Under the pieces are notes generated by a model. The model was not told the origin of the DNA. It searched no databases and was given only the letters and a program-made list of their open reading frames with translations. The position numbers and the translations under genes were made by a program. Below are positions 35,893 through 44,843 of a stretch of 64,000 nucleotides of DNA, one piece after another. Positions within the stretch are counted from its first letter, which is position 1. Each line of letters opens with the position of its first letter. The DNA lies in the NCBI RefSeq assembly GCF_003590795.1, contig NZ_QYUL01000001.1, positions 1,567,001 through 1,631,000 on the forward strand, written 5' to 3'. This stretch comes from Azospirillum cavernae (lineage in GTDB: Bacteria > Pseudomonadota > Alphaproteobacteria > Azospirillales > Azospirillaceae).

Positions 35893-37182
35893 ATGTCCTC
35901 CAGCCTTTTCGCCAACCAGGCGCCGCGACCGCTGGCCGACCGGCTGCGCCCCATACGTCTGGCCGACGTGGTGGGGCAGGATCATCTGCTGAAGCCCGAC
36001 GCCCCCATCGGGCGGATGGTCGCCGCGCGCAACCTGTCCTCCATGGTGCTGTGGGGCACGCCGGGCTGTGGCAAGACCACCATCGCCCGCCTGTTGGCCG
36101 AGGCCACCGATCTGCATTTCGAAGCCATCTCGGCCCTGCAAAGCGGCGTCGCCGATCTGCGCAAAATGTTCGAGGCGGCGCGGGGGCGGCGCGCGGGCGG
36201 GCAAGGCACCCTGCTGTTTTGCGACGAGGTCCACCACTTCAACAAATCGGTTCAGGACATCTTCCTGCCCTATCTGGAAGACGGCACCATCACCCTGGTC
36301 GGCGCCACCACGGAAAACCCCAGCTTCGAGCTGAACGCCGCCATCCTGTCCCGCGTCCAGGTCTTCGTTCTGCACCGCTTGGATGAGGCCGCGCTGGCCG
36401 CCATGCTGGAGCGCGCCGAGTCCCATCTCGGCCATCCCCTGCCGCTGACGCCCGACGCGCGAACCGCCTTGCTCGCCATGGCCGACGGCGATGGGCGTTT
36501 CCTGCTGAACATGCTGGAGCAGATCAACGCTCTGTCCGATGGGGAGGCGCTGGACGCGGCGGGGTTGGGCCGGGTGTTGCAACGGCGGATGCCGTCCTAC
36601 GACAAGGCCGGGGATGGTCATTACAACCTGCTCTCGGCCTTCCACAAAAGCCTGCGCGGGTCCGACGCCGACGCCGCGCTCTATTGGATGTGCCGGATGC
36701 TGGCGGCGGGGGAGGATCCGCGCGTCATCGCCCGGCGGATGCTGTGCGTCGCCAACGAAGACGTTGGGCTGGCCGACCCCAACGCGATTGTCCAGGCGCT
36801 GACCGCCTGGGAGACCTACGAGCGGCTTGGCCCGGCGGAAGGGGAACGGGCGCTGGCTCAGGCCTGCCTGTATCTGGCCACGGCGCCGAAATCGAACGCG
36901 GTCGAGGTCGCGTTGGGCGAAGCCCGCGCGCTGGCGCGCAAGACCGGCAGCGTCATGCCGCCGATGCACGCGGTGAACGCGCCCACTCGGGTGATGAAGG
37001 ATCTCGGCTACAAGCAGGGCTACATCTACGACCACGACACGCCGGAAGGCTTTTCCGGCCTGAATTATTTCCCGCCAGGCGTGGAGCGCCACAGCTTCTA
37101 CCGCCCGGTGGAACGCGGATTCGAGCGCGACATCAAGAAACGCCTGACCTATTGGGAGAATTTGCGGGGGCGGCGCTCCTGA
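35893..37182 (+). CDS. rarA: replication-associated recombination protein A (RarA/MgsA AAA ATPase)
   Basis: 429 aa from ATG 35893, eight bases after AGGAAT. It starts with PLADRLRPIRLADVVGQDHLL, then Walker A WGTPGCGKTTIARLLAE, Walker B LLFCDEVHHFNKSVQD, sensor 1 GATTENPSFELNAAILSR. The clamp-loader-like C-terminal region includes YNLLSAFHKSLRGSDADAALYWM and YIYDHDTPEGFSGLNYFPPG. It acts at stalled replication forks as a tetrameric ATPase. Length and motifs are ordinary. Confidence 0.96.
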   Translation: MSSSLFANQAPRPLADRLRPIRLADVVGQDHLLKPDAPIGRMVAARNLSSMVLWGTPGCGKTTIARLLAEATDLHFEAISALQSGVADLRKMFEAARGRRAGGQGTLLFCDEVHHFNKSVQDIFLPYLEDGTITLVGATTENPSFELNAAILSRVQVFVLHRLDEAALAAMLERAESHLGHPLPLTPDARTALLAMADGDGRFLLNMLEQINALSDGEALDAAGLGRVLQRRMPSYDKAGDGHYNLLSAFHKSLRGSDADAALYWMCRMLAAGEDPRVIARRMLCVANEDVGLADPNAIVQALTAWETYERLGPAEGERALAQACLYLATAPKSNAVEVALGEARALARKTGSVMPPMHAVNAPTRVMKDLGYKQGYIYDHDTPEGFSGLNYFPPGVERHSFYRPVERGFERDIKKRLTYWENLRGRRS

Positions 37183-37226
37183 CCGGACGCGCCGCCAACC
37201 CGCGAAAAGACCTCAGCGCCCCACTG

Positions 37227-37625
37227 TCAGCGCACGGTGGTGCAGCGCTGGAAGCATTGCTTGAGCTGATAGCTGCAATTGTCCGACGGGGTGAAAGGAC
37301 CACCGGCGTCCGGGCGCTCCAGGCCGCTCTGGGTGCGGGCGGCGACCGAATCCATGCACACATTGTGGCCACGCTCGCACTGCGTCCGGCAGGTGCCGCC
37401 GCCGCTGGTGTCGCCGTTCAGACGCAGAGATTGATCGTCGGGGCTGCTGGCGGGGGCCGGGGTGGCGCGCGCGGCGGCGGGCTTTGCCGGAGCCTGCGGC
37501 TGGGTGACGGCGGCGGCGGGGGCGGCCACCGTGGCGGCGCGCGGCGCGGGCTGATCGGCGCAGGCCGTCAGACCGAGCAGCGCGACGGCAACCAGCGGAG
37601 CAAAAAGGCGGATCGGACGGAACAT
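37227..37625 (-). CDS. small cysteine-rich lipoprotein
   Basis: 132 aa from ATG 37625, with AGGAG ten bases upstream. A type II signal peptide ends in the lipobox LTAC (LFAPLVAVALLGLTACADQ), so Cys is the lipidated first residue. An Ala/Pro-rich linker (to about residue 65) leads to a C-terminal module with six Cys in CRTQCERGHNVCMD and CSYQLKQCFQRC, spaced like a small disulfide-stabilised helical hairpin. No family name is offered. It converges on rarA and diverges from a small membrane-protein gene. Confidence 0.7.
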   Translation of the reverse strand: MFRPIRLFAPLVAVALLGLTACADQPAPRAATVAAPAAAVTQPQAPAKPAAARATPAPASSPDDQSLRLNGDTSGGGTCRTQCERGHNVCMDSVAARTQSGLERPDAGGPFTPSDNCSYQLKQCFQRCTTVR

Positions 37626-37752
37626 GGCCACACGGCTCCTGTTTTTCTTGGTACGAAGATGGTATGCGGCTGGGCGGAATGCCACGGCCACTGGTCCATC
37701 CCCGGATCGGTCCCAATATGCCGGGAACCAGCCTCAGAAGGGAATGACCCAA

Positions 37753-38013
37753 ATGACACCCAACACCGGGAGCAAGCGCTCCCACCGCGCGCCACGGCTG
37801 CTGTTCGCCGGGCTGCTGTTCGCCGGATTGCTGATGCTGGTCGCCCGCACCGCGTCCCGGCCCGACGTCAGCCTCGGCGAAATGCTGTTTCCCGCCATCG
37901 GCGGGCTGGTGGTGCTCGCCGCCATCGCCGTCATCGTCCGCCAGGACCGCCGGGAGCGCGACGCTTTGCCACCCGCCCAGCGTGACCGCCAGGACCACGG
38001 CACGCCGAACTGA
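37753..38013 (+). CDS. small two-helix membrane protein, unrecognised
   Basis: 86 aa. ATG 37753 is preferred because AAGGG lies nine bases upstream; ATG 37744 overlaps that site. Two membrane helices are evident: APRLLFAGLLFAGLLMLVA and MLFPAIGGLVVLAAIAVIV, then a charged tail QDRRERDALPPAQRDRQD. No family is recognised. The gene is isolated between the lipoprotein and the YqaA-like gene. Confidence 0.55.
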   Translation: MTPNTGSKRSHRAPRLLFAGLLFAGLLMLVARTASRPDVSLGEMLFPAIGGLVVLAAIAVIVRQDRRERDALPPAQRDRQDHGTPN

Positions 38014-38068
38014 CGCCCTCAAGCGCCTCATCGCCGCCCCGGCGCGTCGCCGGGGCAGGCGGCGGGCG

Positions 38069-38659
38069 TCAGATGAATTTGAAGCTCAACAAACCGCCGA
38101 CCACGACGATCAGCAGCACGGTCGTCACCAGCATCAGGCGCTTTTCGATGATCGCCTGCACCTGCGCGCCGTAGAAATGCATGAGAATCGCGATCATGTA
38201 GAATCGCGAGAAGCGAGCGACGATGGAGCAGAGGATGAACACCGTCAGATCCAGATGGGCGAATCCGGCGGTGATGGTCAGCAGCTTGTAGGGAATCGGC
38301 GTGACGCCCTTCAAAATCAGGAACCAGGGGCCGAATTCGGCGAACATGTCCTGAAAGCGCTGGAAGGACTCCTGCGCGTTGTAAAGGTCGATGATCAGCC
38401 GCCCGACGCTCTCGAACAGATAATAGCCCAGCGCGTAGCCGACCATTCCGCCCAGCAACGACGCCAGCGCGCAGATGTTGGTGTAAAACCACAGCTTTTT
38501 CGGCTGGGCCAGACACATCGGGATGAGCATCACGTCGGGCGGCAACGGAAAGAACGAACTTTCCGAAAAAGACACGGCGGACATCCACCAAACCGCGTCC
38601 TTGCGAGCCGACAGGCGCTGAATACGGTTGTAAAGGGATCGTAACATTCCGCCTGCCAC
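38069..38659 (-). CDS. YqaA/DedA-family (SNARE-associated, VTT) inner-membrane protein
   Basis: 196 aa from GTG 38659, about eleven bases after GGGAGGG; ATG 38647 (192 aa) is an alternative. The VTT fold is visible: SFSESSFFPLPPDVMLIPMCL, then ASLLGGMVGYALGYYLFESVG, GPWFLILKGVTPIPYKLLTITAGF and a last helix LMLVTTVLLIVVVGGLLSF. The P-P-D motif and G-x(3)-G-Y-x-L-G repeats fit the YqaA branch. DedA-type proteins are linked to lipid-carrier handling and envelope homeostasis. It lies after the ribosomal-protein terminator and is probably transcribed separately. Confidence 0.9.
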   Translation of the reverse strand: MAGGMLRSLYNRIQRLSARKDAVWWMSAVSFSESSFFPLPPDVMLIPMCLAQPKKLWFYTNICALASLLGGMVGYALGYYLFESVGRLIIDLYNAQESFQRFQDMFAEFGPWFLILKGVTPIPYKLLTITAGFAHLDLTVFILCSIVARFSRFYMIAILMHFYGAQVQAIIEKRLMLVTTVLLIVVVGGLLSFKFI

Positions 38660-38668
38660 ATATGAGAA

Positions 38669-38702
38669 GACCCTCCCCCCGGAAGACTCCGGAGGAAGGG
38701 TC
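38669..38702 (-). terminator. hairpin after rplQ
   Basis: A 15-bp stem with two C-A mismatches (38669-38683 with 38688-38702), loop AGAC. On the minus strand it is followed by TTCTCAT. It lies 58 bases past rplQ, just before the next gene's start, and probably ends the rpsM-rplQ operon. Confidence 0.65.
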
Positions 38703-38759
38703 GATCAACACCCGATGTCGGTCGGCGCCTGGGGATAGGCGCCGAGTCGATGGACGGTC

Positions 38760-39191
38760 TTACTCTTCGCTGGCGCCGTCGACGTCGTCGGCGACATCCT
38801 GCGACGGGCCGGAATTCTGGCCCTTCGCGGCGACGTCACGATCAACCAGCTCGATGACGGCCATGTCGGCGGCGTCGCCGTAGCGGAAGCCAGCCTTCAG
38901 AACGCGGCTGTAACCACCCTGGCGATCCTTGTAGCGGTCGGCCAGAACGTCGAACAGCTTCGTAACCATCTCGTTGTCGCGCAGCTGCGCGTAAGCGAGA
39001 CGGCGGTTGGCCAGGCCACCCTTCTTGCCGAGCGTGATGAGCTTGTCCACGATGGGACGCAGTTCTTTCGCCTTCGGCAGGGTGGTGGTGATCTGCTCGT
39101 GCTTGATGACCGCGTTCGCCATGTTCGAGAACATGGCCTTGCGGTGGCTCGTGGTCTTGTTGAGCTTACGTCCTGAAACGCCGTGACGCAT
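38760..39191 (-). CDS. rplQ: 50S ribosomal protein L17
   Basis: 143 aa. [20 protein letters not shown] and [21 protein letters not shown] are the universal L17 start. [31 protein letters not shown] and [10 protein letters not shown] close the conserved core, followed by a short acidic C-terminal tail (VDGASEE) commonly seen in alphaproteobacteria. It binds 23S rRNA near the exit tunnel. It is the last gene of the operon, separated from rpoA by 213 bases that hold a GC-rich inverted repeat. Confidence 0.98.
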   Translation of the reverse strand: MRHGVSGRKLNKTTSHRKAMFSNMANAVIKHEQITTTLPKAKELRPIVDKLITLGKKGGLANRRLAYAQLRDNEMVTKLFDVLADRYKDRQGGYSRVLKAGFRYGDAADMAVIELVDRDVAAKGQNSGPSQDVADDVDGASEE

Positions 39192-39308
39192 GGCGGTCCT
39201 CCTTCATGGCTTGGCCCCCCTCGGGGAGCCGGTCGTGAACCCCGCCGCCCAGTCATAGCGCTGGTACGGCAACGGGGACGGGCGATTGCCCTTTGGTCGA
39301 AAACATTG

Positions 39309-39392
39309 CCCCCTCCCCAGCCCTCCCCCGCCGTCGGCGGTGGAGGGAACCAACCCCCTCTCCCGCGAAGCGGGGGAGGGTTGGGGAGGGGG
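39309..39392. repeat. 23-bp imperfect inverted repeat element between rpoA and rplQ
   Basis: The left arm at 39309-39331 (start CCCCCTCCCCAGCCCTCCC) is the reverse complement of the right arm at 39370-39392 with one difference. A second hairpin (CCCTCTCCCGC / GCGGGGGAGGG) is nested at the right. It resembles the palindromic C/T-rich intergenic elements dispersed in alphaproteobacterial genomes and would form a large RNA stem inside the operon transcript. Confidence 0.8.
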
Positions 39393-39404
39393 AAAAGACG
39401 ATGC

Positions 39405-40421
39405 TTAGTACGGCTCTTCCAAACGCTTGGCCAATTCCTCGATGTTCTCAGGCGGCCAGTTCGGAATTTCCATACCCAAATGCAGGCCCATCTGGGACAG
39501 CACTTCCTTGATCTCGTTCAGCGACTTGCGGCCGAAATTCGGCGTGCGCAGCATTTCCGCTTCGGTCTTCTGAACCAGATCGCCGATGTAGACGATGTTG
39601 TCGTTCTTGAGGCAGTTGGCCGAACGGACCGACAGCTCCAACTCGTCCACCTTGCGGAGCAGGTTCTTGTTGAACGGAACCTCCTCGTGCTTCTCCTCGG
39701 AGACGGCGTGCGTCGGCTCCTCGAAGTTGATGAAGAGCTGCAACTGGTCCTGCATGATGCGGGCGGCGAGCGCCAACGCGTCATCCGGCTTCACCGAACC
39801 GTTCGTCTCGATGTTCATCGTCAGACGGTCGTAATCGGTGACTTGGCCGACGCGGGCGTTGTCGACCTTGTAGGACACCTTGCGGACCGGCGAGAACAGG
39901 GCGTCGACCGGGATCAGACCGATCGGCGCGTCCTCGGGACGGTTCTGGCTGGCCGGGACATAGCCCTTGCCGGTCTCGACCGTCAGTTCCATGTTCAGGC
40001 GCGCGGCGTTGTCCAGCGTGCAGATGACCAGATCGGGATCCATGATCTGGATGTCCGGGCCGGTTTCGATCATGCCGGCCGTCACCTCGCCCGGGCCGTC
40101 GGCGCGCAGGCGCATGCGCTTCGGCCCATCGCCGCCCATGCGCAGACCCATCGTCTTGATGTTCAGGACGATGTCGGTCACGTCTTCGCGGACGCCGGGA
40201 ATCGACGAGAACTCGTGCAGAACGCCGTCGATGTGGATCGCCGTGACCGCAGCGCCCTGCAAGGAGGAGAGCAGGATGCGGCGCAGCGCGTTGCCAAGGG
40301 TCAGACCGAAACCGCGTTCCAGCGGCTCGGCGACCACGGTCGCGGTGCGGTCGGCGTCATCGCCGGGCTGGATGTCCAGCTTGTTCGGCTTAATCAGCTC
40401 TTGCCAGTTCTTCTGAAGCAC
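39405..40421 (-). CDS. rpoA: DNA-directed RNA polymerase subunit alpha
   Basis: 338 aa, normal for alphaproteobacteria. The N-terminal assembly domain has [31 protein letters not shown] and [26 protein letters not shown] text. The C-terminal domain has [27 protein letters not shown] and [23 protein letters not shown], the UP-element and activator contact surface. It lies 131 bases downstream of rpsK. The spacing to rplQ is unusually large and carries an inverted repeat. Confidence 0.98.
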   Translation of the reverse strand: MLQKNWQELIKPNKLDIQPGDDADRTATVVAEPLERGFGLTLGNALRRILLSSLQGAAVTAIHIDGVLHEFSSIPGVREDVTDIVLNIKTMGLRMGGDGPKRMRLRADGPGEVTAGMIETGPDIQIMDPDLVICTLDNAARLNMELTVETGKGYVPASQNRPEDAPIGLIPVDALFSPVRKVSYKVDNARVGQVTDYDRLTMNIETNGSVKPDDALALAARIMQDQLQLFINFEEPTHAVSEEKHEEVPFNKNLLRKVDELELSVRSANCLKNDNIVYIGDLVQKTEAEMLRTPNFGRKSLNEIKEVLSQMGLHLGMEIPNWPPENIEELAKRLEEPY

Positions 40422-40552
40422 GGGGCAACCTCAACAGCCATCAAGTGAAAACGAACCCGCAGGAATTCTCCGCTCCCATGCTGAGGAGACCGCGATGGCT
40501 GCGGCCTCCTGTCCCGGAGCGGAGGATTCCTGCGGATGCGAAAACCAACAGA

Positions 40553-40951
40553 TCAGACGCGACGCTTTTTCGGCGGGCGAACACCGTTGTGGGGGATCGG
40601 CGTGACGTCGCGAATCGAGGTGATCTGGAAGCCGACCGACTGGAGGGCGCGCAGGGCGGACTCACGCCCCGAACCCGGACCCTTCACTTCGACTTCCAGG
40701 GTCTTCATGCCGTGTTCCTGGGCCTTGCGGCCAGCATCCTCGGCAGCCACCTGGGCGGCGTAGGGCGTCGACTTGCGCGAACCCTTGAAGCCCATGGTGC
40801 CCGACGACGACCAGGCGATGGTGTTGCCCTGCGCGTCGGTGATGGTGATCATCGTGTTGTTGAACGAGGCGTTCACATGCGCGACGCCAGCGGTGATGTT
40901 CTTACGCTCACGACGACGCAGACGCTGCGAGGCGGCGGACGGCTTGGCCAT
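40553..40951 (-). CDS. rpsK: 30S ribosomal protein S11
   Basis: 132 aa. The conserved S11 core is complete: [73 protein letters not shown] and [18 protein letters not shown]. The Gly and Arg clusters that bind 16S rRNA at the platform are intact. It begins 18 bases after rpsM and so is part of the same transcript, with rpoA next. The N-terminal [19 protein letters not shown] extension is typical of alphaproteobacteria. Confidence 0.98.
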   Translation of the reverse strand: MAKPSAASQRLRRRERKNITAGVAHVNASFNNTMITITDAQGNTIAWSSSGTMGFKGSRKSTPYAAQVAAEDAGRKAQEHGMKTLEVEVKGPGSGRESALRALQSVGFQITSIRDVTPIPHNGVRPPKKRRV

Positions 40952-40969
40952 GGAAGGTAATCCTCTGTC

Positions 40970-41338
40970 TTACTTCTTCTTGCCGGCGATCGGCTTCGCC
41001 GGACCCTTGCGGGTGCGGGCATTGGTGTGGGTGCGCTGACCGTGGACCGGCAGGCCCTTACGGTGACGCAGACCGCGATAGCAACCCAGATCCATCAAAC
41101 GCTTGATGTTCATCGCGACTTCACGGCGGAGGTCGCCTTCGACGCGATAGTCGGCGTCGATGGTTTCGCGAATCTTCAGGATTTCGTCGTCGGTCAACTG
41201 ATTGACACGGCGTTCAGCCGGGATGTCCAGCTTCGCGCAGAGTTCCTTGGCCTTGAAGGGGCCGATACCATGGATGTAGGTCAACCCGATCTCCACACGC
41301 TTTTGCGCGGGGATGTTGACGCCAGCAATACGCGCCAC
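40970..41338 (-). CDS. rpsM: 30S ribosomal protein S13
   Basis: 122 aa from GTG 41338 (product [10 protein letters not shown]), with GAGGAGA about six bases upstream. The longer in-frame ORF to 41581 contains no S13 sequence and crosses the promoter. Core motifs are [85 protein letters not shown] and a basic tail. It sits at the 30S head and contacts the P-site tRNA. It is the first gene of the operon; secY and adk, its usual upstream neighbours, are absent and pyruvate kinase is found instead. Confidence 0.98.
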   Translation of the reverse strand: MARIAGVNIPAQKRVEIGLTYIHGIGPFKAKELCAKLDIPAERRVNQLTDDEILKIRETIDADYRVEGDLRREVAMNIKRLMDLGCYRGLRHRKGLPVHGQRTHTNARTRKGPAKPIAGKKK

Positions 41339-41731
41339 GCCTGCTCTCCTCGATTCCCGTCGGCCTCCCGCATGGGCGACCGATGATTCAAGCGTCCCGA
41401 ATTCAGATCCCCCTGAAACCCGGCACGCAAAACGTCGTTCGTACCCGGATAGGGCACGAGAGGGTGCGACTATAGAAAAAGCCCCGAACTTGTCAAGACC
41501 AAATCCCGACCGCCGGACCTCATTCGCCGCGACGCACAGCCGTAAACGACCACGCCGACGAACGCAAGCCCGACTCCGCAACCAATCGACGCCCTTTCAT
41601 CAAGCAGACCCTTGATCGCCGCATAATGATGGGCAACAACCACCTCAACGGATTGTTCGACCCAACGAACGGCCACGGCGCACCAGTCTCTGCCCCATCA
41701 CCACACGATCAACCTGCGAAGGCTTGCATTC
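41339..41731. other. 393-bp divergent intergenic region between rpsM and pyk
   Basis: It contains the rpsM promoter (41469-41496) and the rpsM leader of about 120 bases. The pyk side (41500-41731) shows no clear -35/-10 pair to the eye. No ORF with ribosome site is supported. The rpsM leader could host S4-type autoregulation, but I see no defined structure. Confidence 0.6.
41469..41496 (-). promoter_or_regulatory. near-consensus sigma-70 promoter of rpsM operon
   Basis: On the minus strand TTGACA (complement of 41491-41496), a 16-base spacer and TATAGT (complement of 41469-41474). It drives a leader of about 120 bases ending at the rpsM GTG. This supports independent transcription of the four-gene operon. 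Confidence 0.8.
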
Positions 41732-43234
41732 ATGACAACGACTGGCACGACGCCGACCGGCGCATCCCCGACTCCGACCGCCGCCGCGCACGGCGGCCCG
41801 GCCCACCCCCCGATCCGCCGCTCCCGCCTGACCAAAATCGTGGCGACCCTCGGCCCGGCATCGACCTCGCCGGAGATGATCCGCAAGCTGTTTGAGACCG
41901 GCGTCGACGTGTTCCGCCTGAATTTCAGCCATGGCAGCCACGCCGACCACGGCGCCCGCCTGAAGACTCTGCGCGAGTTGGAGGCCGACACCGGCCGCCC
42001 CATCGCCATCATGGCCGACCTGCAAGGGCCGAAGCTGCGCGTCGCCACCTTCGCCAACGGCCCGATCACGCTGACCGCCGGGCAAAGCTTTCGCCTGGAT
42101 TTGTCCAAGGAACCCGGCGACTCGACGCGGGTCGGCATGTTCCACCCGGAGATCTTCGCGGCGCTGACGCCCGACACCGATTTGCTGCTGGATGATGGCC
42201 GCGTGCGCCTGCGCGTCGTCTCCTGCGGCCCCGACCACGCCGAGACGGTGGTGATCTCCGGCACCAAGCTGTCCGACCGCAAGGGCGTCAACGTCCCCGG
42301 AGTCGTCCTGCCGCTGTCGCCGCTGACCAAGAAGGACCGCGAGGATCTGGCCTTCGCGCTGGAGATCGGCGTCGATTGGGTGGCGCTGAGCTTCGTCCAA
42401 CGGCCTGAGGACGTCGCCGAGGCCCGCCGCTTGATCGGCGGGCGCGCCTCTCTGCTGTCGAAGCTGGAGAAGCCGCAGGCGATCACCCATCTGGCCGAAA
42501 TCATCGAGCTGTCGGACGGCATCATGGTCGCCCGTGGCGATCTGGGCGTCGAGCTGCCCGCCGAAGACGTGCCGACCCTGCAAAAGCGCATCGTCCGCGA
42601 GTCGCGCCGGGCGGGCAAGCCGGTGATCGTCGCCACCCAGATGCTCGAATCGATGGTCAGCGCCCCGGCCCCGACCCGCGCCGAGGCGTCGGACGTGGCG
42701 ACCGCCGTTTATGACGGGGCTGACGCGGTGATGCTGTCGGCGGAAACCGCCTCGGGCGATTACCCGCTGGAAGCGGTGTCGATCATGGACCGCATCACCC
42801 GCCGGGTGGAGCATGATCCGCTGTACCGCACCATCATGGACGCCCAGCACCCCGACCCGCAGCAGACCGCCGCCGACGCCATCACAGCGGCGGCCCGGCA
42901 GGTCGCCCACACGATCCAGGCGGCGGCCATCGTCACCTACACGACGTCGGGGTCCACCACGCTGCGCGCCGCCCGTGAGCGCCCAGAGCAGCCCATCCTC
43001 TGCCTGACCTCGGCGTTGGAGACGGCGCGGCGGCTGCAACTGGTGTTCGGCGTCCACGCCGTCCACACCTCCGACGTCGCCAACTTCTCCGAGATGGTGC
43101 AGAAGGCGACCCGCGCCGCCCACAAGGACGGCATCGCGCTGGAAGGCCAACGTCTGGTCATCACCGCCGGCGTGCCCTTCGGCACCCCCGGCAACACCAA
43201 CATCCTGCGCATCGCCTGGGTCGAGGCGGAGTGA
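41732..43234 (+). CDS. pyk: pyruvate kinase
   Basis: 500 aa, ATG 41732 with GAAGG nine bases upstream. It converts phosphoenolpyruvate and ADP to pyruvate and ATP in lower glycolysis. Hallmarks: RLTKIVATLGPASTSPEMI, VDVFRLNFSHGSHADH, IMADLQGPKLRV, DWVALSFVQRPEDV, SLLSKLEKPQAI, GIMVARGDLGVELP with the catalytic/Mg region, and VIVATQMLESM followed by PTRAEASDVATAVYDGADAVMLSAETASG. A non-conserved Thr/Pro/Ala-rich extension of about 30 residues precedes the barrel. It diverges from the rpsM operon and converges on a membrane-protein gene with a strong hairpin between. Confidence 0.97.
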   Translation: MTTTGTTPTGASPTPTAAAHGGPAHPPIRRSRLTKIVATLGPASTSPEMIRKLFETGVDVFRLNFSHGSHADHGARLKTLRELEADTGRPIAIMADLQGPKLRVATFANGPITLTAGQSFRLDLSKEPGDSTRVGMFHPEIFAALTPDTDLLLDDGRVRLRVVSCGPDHAETVVISGTKLSDRKGVNVPGVVLPLSPLTKKDREDLAFALEIGVDWVALSFVQRPEDVAEARRLIGGRASLLSKLEKPQAITHLAEIIELSDGIMVARGDLGVELPAEDVPTLQKRIVRESRRAGKPVIVATQMLESMVSAPAPTRAEASDVATAVYDGADAVMLSAETASGDYPLEAVSIMDRITRRVEHDPLYRTIMDAQHPDPQQTAADAITAAARQVAHTIQAAAIVTYTTSGSTTLRAARERPEQPILCLTSALETARRLQLVFGVHAVHTSDVANFSEMVQKATRAAHKDGIALEGQRLVITAGVPFGTPGNTNILRIAWVEAE

Positions 43235-43270
43235 TCCGCCCTCCCCCACCCGCCGACTGAGAGACCAGCC

Positions 43271-43302
43271 CCGCCCGCCGCGCCTTCCCGCCCGGCGGGC
43301 GG
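43271..43302. terminator. bidirectional terminator hairpin between pyk and the membrane-protein gene
   Basis: A perfect 10-bp GC stem, CCGCCCGCCG (43271-43280) with CGGCGGGCGG (43293-43302), 12-base loop, followed by TTCTG on the plus strand. It lies between two convergent stops (43234 and 43310). Confidence 0.65.
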
Positions 43303-43309
43303 TTCTGCG

Positions 43310-44692
43310 TCAGGCTGGTTCCGGCACGCGCGCCGTCTCGGTGGCGGGCGTCGGTTCCAGGGGCGCGGTTGCCGCCGCCGCCGGTTGGGAGCGCGCCGCT
43401 TCAGGCTCCAACGGCTGATCGGACAGCAGCAACGCCCGCTCGCGGCGGACATGGGGCAGATCGAAGCTCAGCTTCAGTTCAATGTTGCGCCAGACCTGAC
43501 GCAGCCGTTGGACATGCAAATCCTCGCCAATCGCGCGGACCACCGACTCGAGATTGTCCAGCGTGATGCCGCGATCCTGTTGGACGATGCTTTTGCCGTC
43601 GGTTTTCGGCGTGTTCAGCGCCGCCAGCAGCAACGGGCGCGACTCCGGGCGCTCCATGAAGCGTTCAATGTCGAAGATCGTGCGGATGTTGATGGTCCGC
43701 AGCGCCTCGATCTGGTCGAGATCCAGCGCCAGAATCAGTTGCGCCTGGGCCACCCAATCCATCGTCTCATAGATGCCGTAGGGGGTTTCAACAAACAGCA
43801 GGATTGGATTCGCCGTCGCCAAATTCTGGACATCCTCGATTTCAAACTCGGCCAAACGAAATTTGATCGCCGAGTCGATGCCCATAATCATGTCGATGGG
43901 GTATTCGCGGACGAAACCTTGGGCGCGCGGGTCGATCCGCCGGATTTGCAACTGCGGAACCCGGCTCAGCAGCGTTTGCAGCCCCAATTTGGGGAAGAAG
44001 CCAACCAGAAAGGCGACGATCAGCTCCGGCATCCGGTCGCTGACCGCGCTGGCCGGAGTCGCCTGCGCCATGTCCATGTAGCCGTGATGCAGCGTGACCG
44101 AGGTGATGCAGGCCAAAATGATGTGCGCCGTCACCCGCAGAAAGGAAATCGGCGACAGATCATAGTTGGAGATTCGCCGCACCAGATAATCAATGGACCA
44201 GACGTAAGCGCCAAAGAAGGTGAAGGTCAGAACCGCGATGGTCTGCAACTGGTAATCCAGCATGGCCCGCAAACTGGCCGGGTTCTCGGTGACGAGCGTC
44301 ATGCCGCTGAACAGCGGTTGGAAATGCTCCAGCCGCTCCTTGGTCAACAGCGCGCCGCTGGCGGTGATGAAACCGCTGAACGTCACCATGATGAACACCA
44401 GAACCGGCAGGATGTAGGCCCGCCATTCCGACGGCTGTCGTCCCTCGATGTAATGCGGCAGGGCGCGGTATTTGTAAGCGGCGAATTCAAAGGATGGGAT
44501 CAGCTTGTCCGTGTCGCTGTCGTTGATGCGGAACACGGTTTCCAGATCGGCGATGATCTTCTGGCGCACCGTCTTGATGTTGCTGCGCCCGATGAAGATC
44601 GTCAGCGGCAGCAAAAACGACAGGCACAGCAAACCCATCATGCTGATGACCCGGAGTTCCCCGGCCAGCTCAAAAAAATCGTGCGCCGTCAT
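43310..44692 (-). CDS. multi-pass membrane protein with long cytoplasmic C-terminal domain, unrecognised
   Basis: 460 aa. Membrane segments are apparent at residues about 15-35 (ISMMGLLCLSFLLPLTIFIG), 92-112 (LPVLVFIMVTFSGFITASGA), 148-168 (TIAVLTFTFFGAYVWSIDYL), 185-203 (VTAHIILACITSVTLHHGY) and 225-245. The C-terminal 200 residues are soluble (IKFRLAEFEIEDVQNLATAN, LDLDQIEALRTINIRTIFDIERFM) and end in a Pro/Ala/Glu-rich tail. The DVQNLA and LRTINIRTIFD helices resemble helix-hairpin-helix-like repeats, but I do not assign a family. No operon partners. Confident as a gene; function unknown. Confidence 0.8.
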   Translation of the reverse strand: MTAHDFFELAGELRVISMMGLLCLSFLLPLTIFIGRSNIKTVRQKIIADLETVFRINDSDTDKLIPSFEFAAYKYRALPHYIEGRQPSEWRAYILPVLVFIMVTFSGFITASGALLTKERLEHFQPLFSGMTLVTENPASLRAMLDYQLQTIAVLTFTFFGAYVWSIDYLVRRISNYDLSPISFLRVTAHIILACITSVTLHHGYMDMAQATPASAVSDRMPELIVAFLVGFFPKLGLQTLLSRVPQLQIRRIDPRAQGFVREYPIDMIMGIDSAIKFRLAEFEIEDVQNLATANPILLFVETPYGIYETMDWVAQAQLILALDLDQIEALRTINIRTIFDIERFMERPESRPLLLAALNTPKTDGKSIVQQDRGITLDNLESVVRAIGEDLHVQRLRQVWRNIELKLSFDLPHVRRERALLLSDQPLEPEAARSQPAAAATAPLEPTPATETARVPEPA

Positions 44693-44843
44693 CCCACACC
44701 TTGCGTCCGAACGAAAGAAACCGCGCGAAAATAGCGCGAAAAAACGCCATTCACGACGCTTCTTTTATCGTTCTACGCCCATTGCGGGATTTCCAGAAGG
44801 GATTTGCTAAAAATAACACCCCCTGGATCGCAGCAAAAAGACC

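Noticed and set aside
40970..41581. 203-codon version of the rpsM frame
   Set aside because: Similarity to S13 starts at GTG 41338 and the extension runs through the rpsM promoter.
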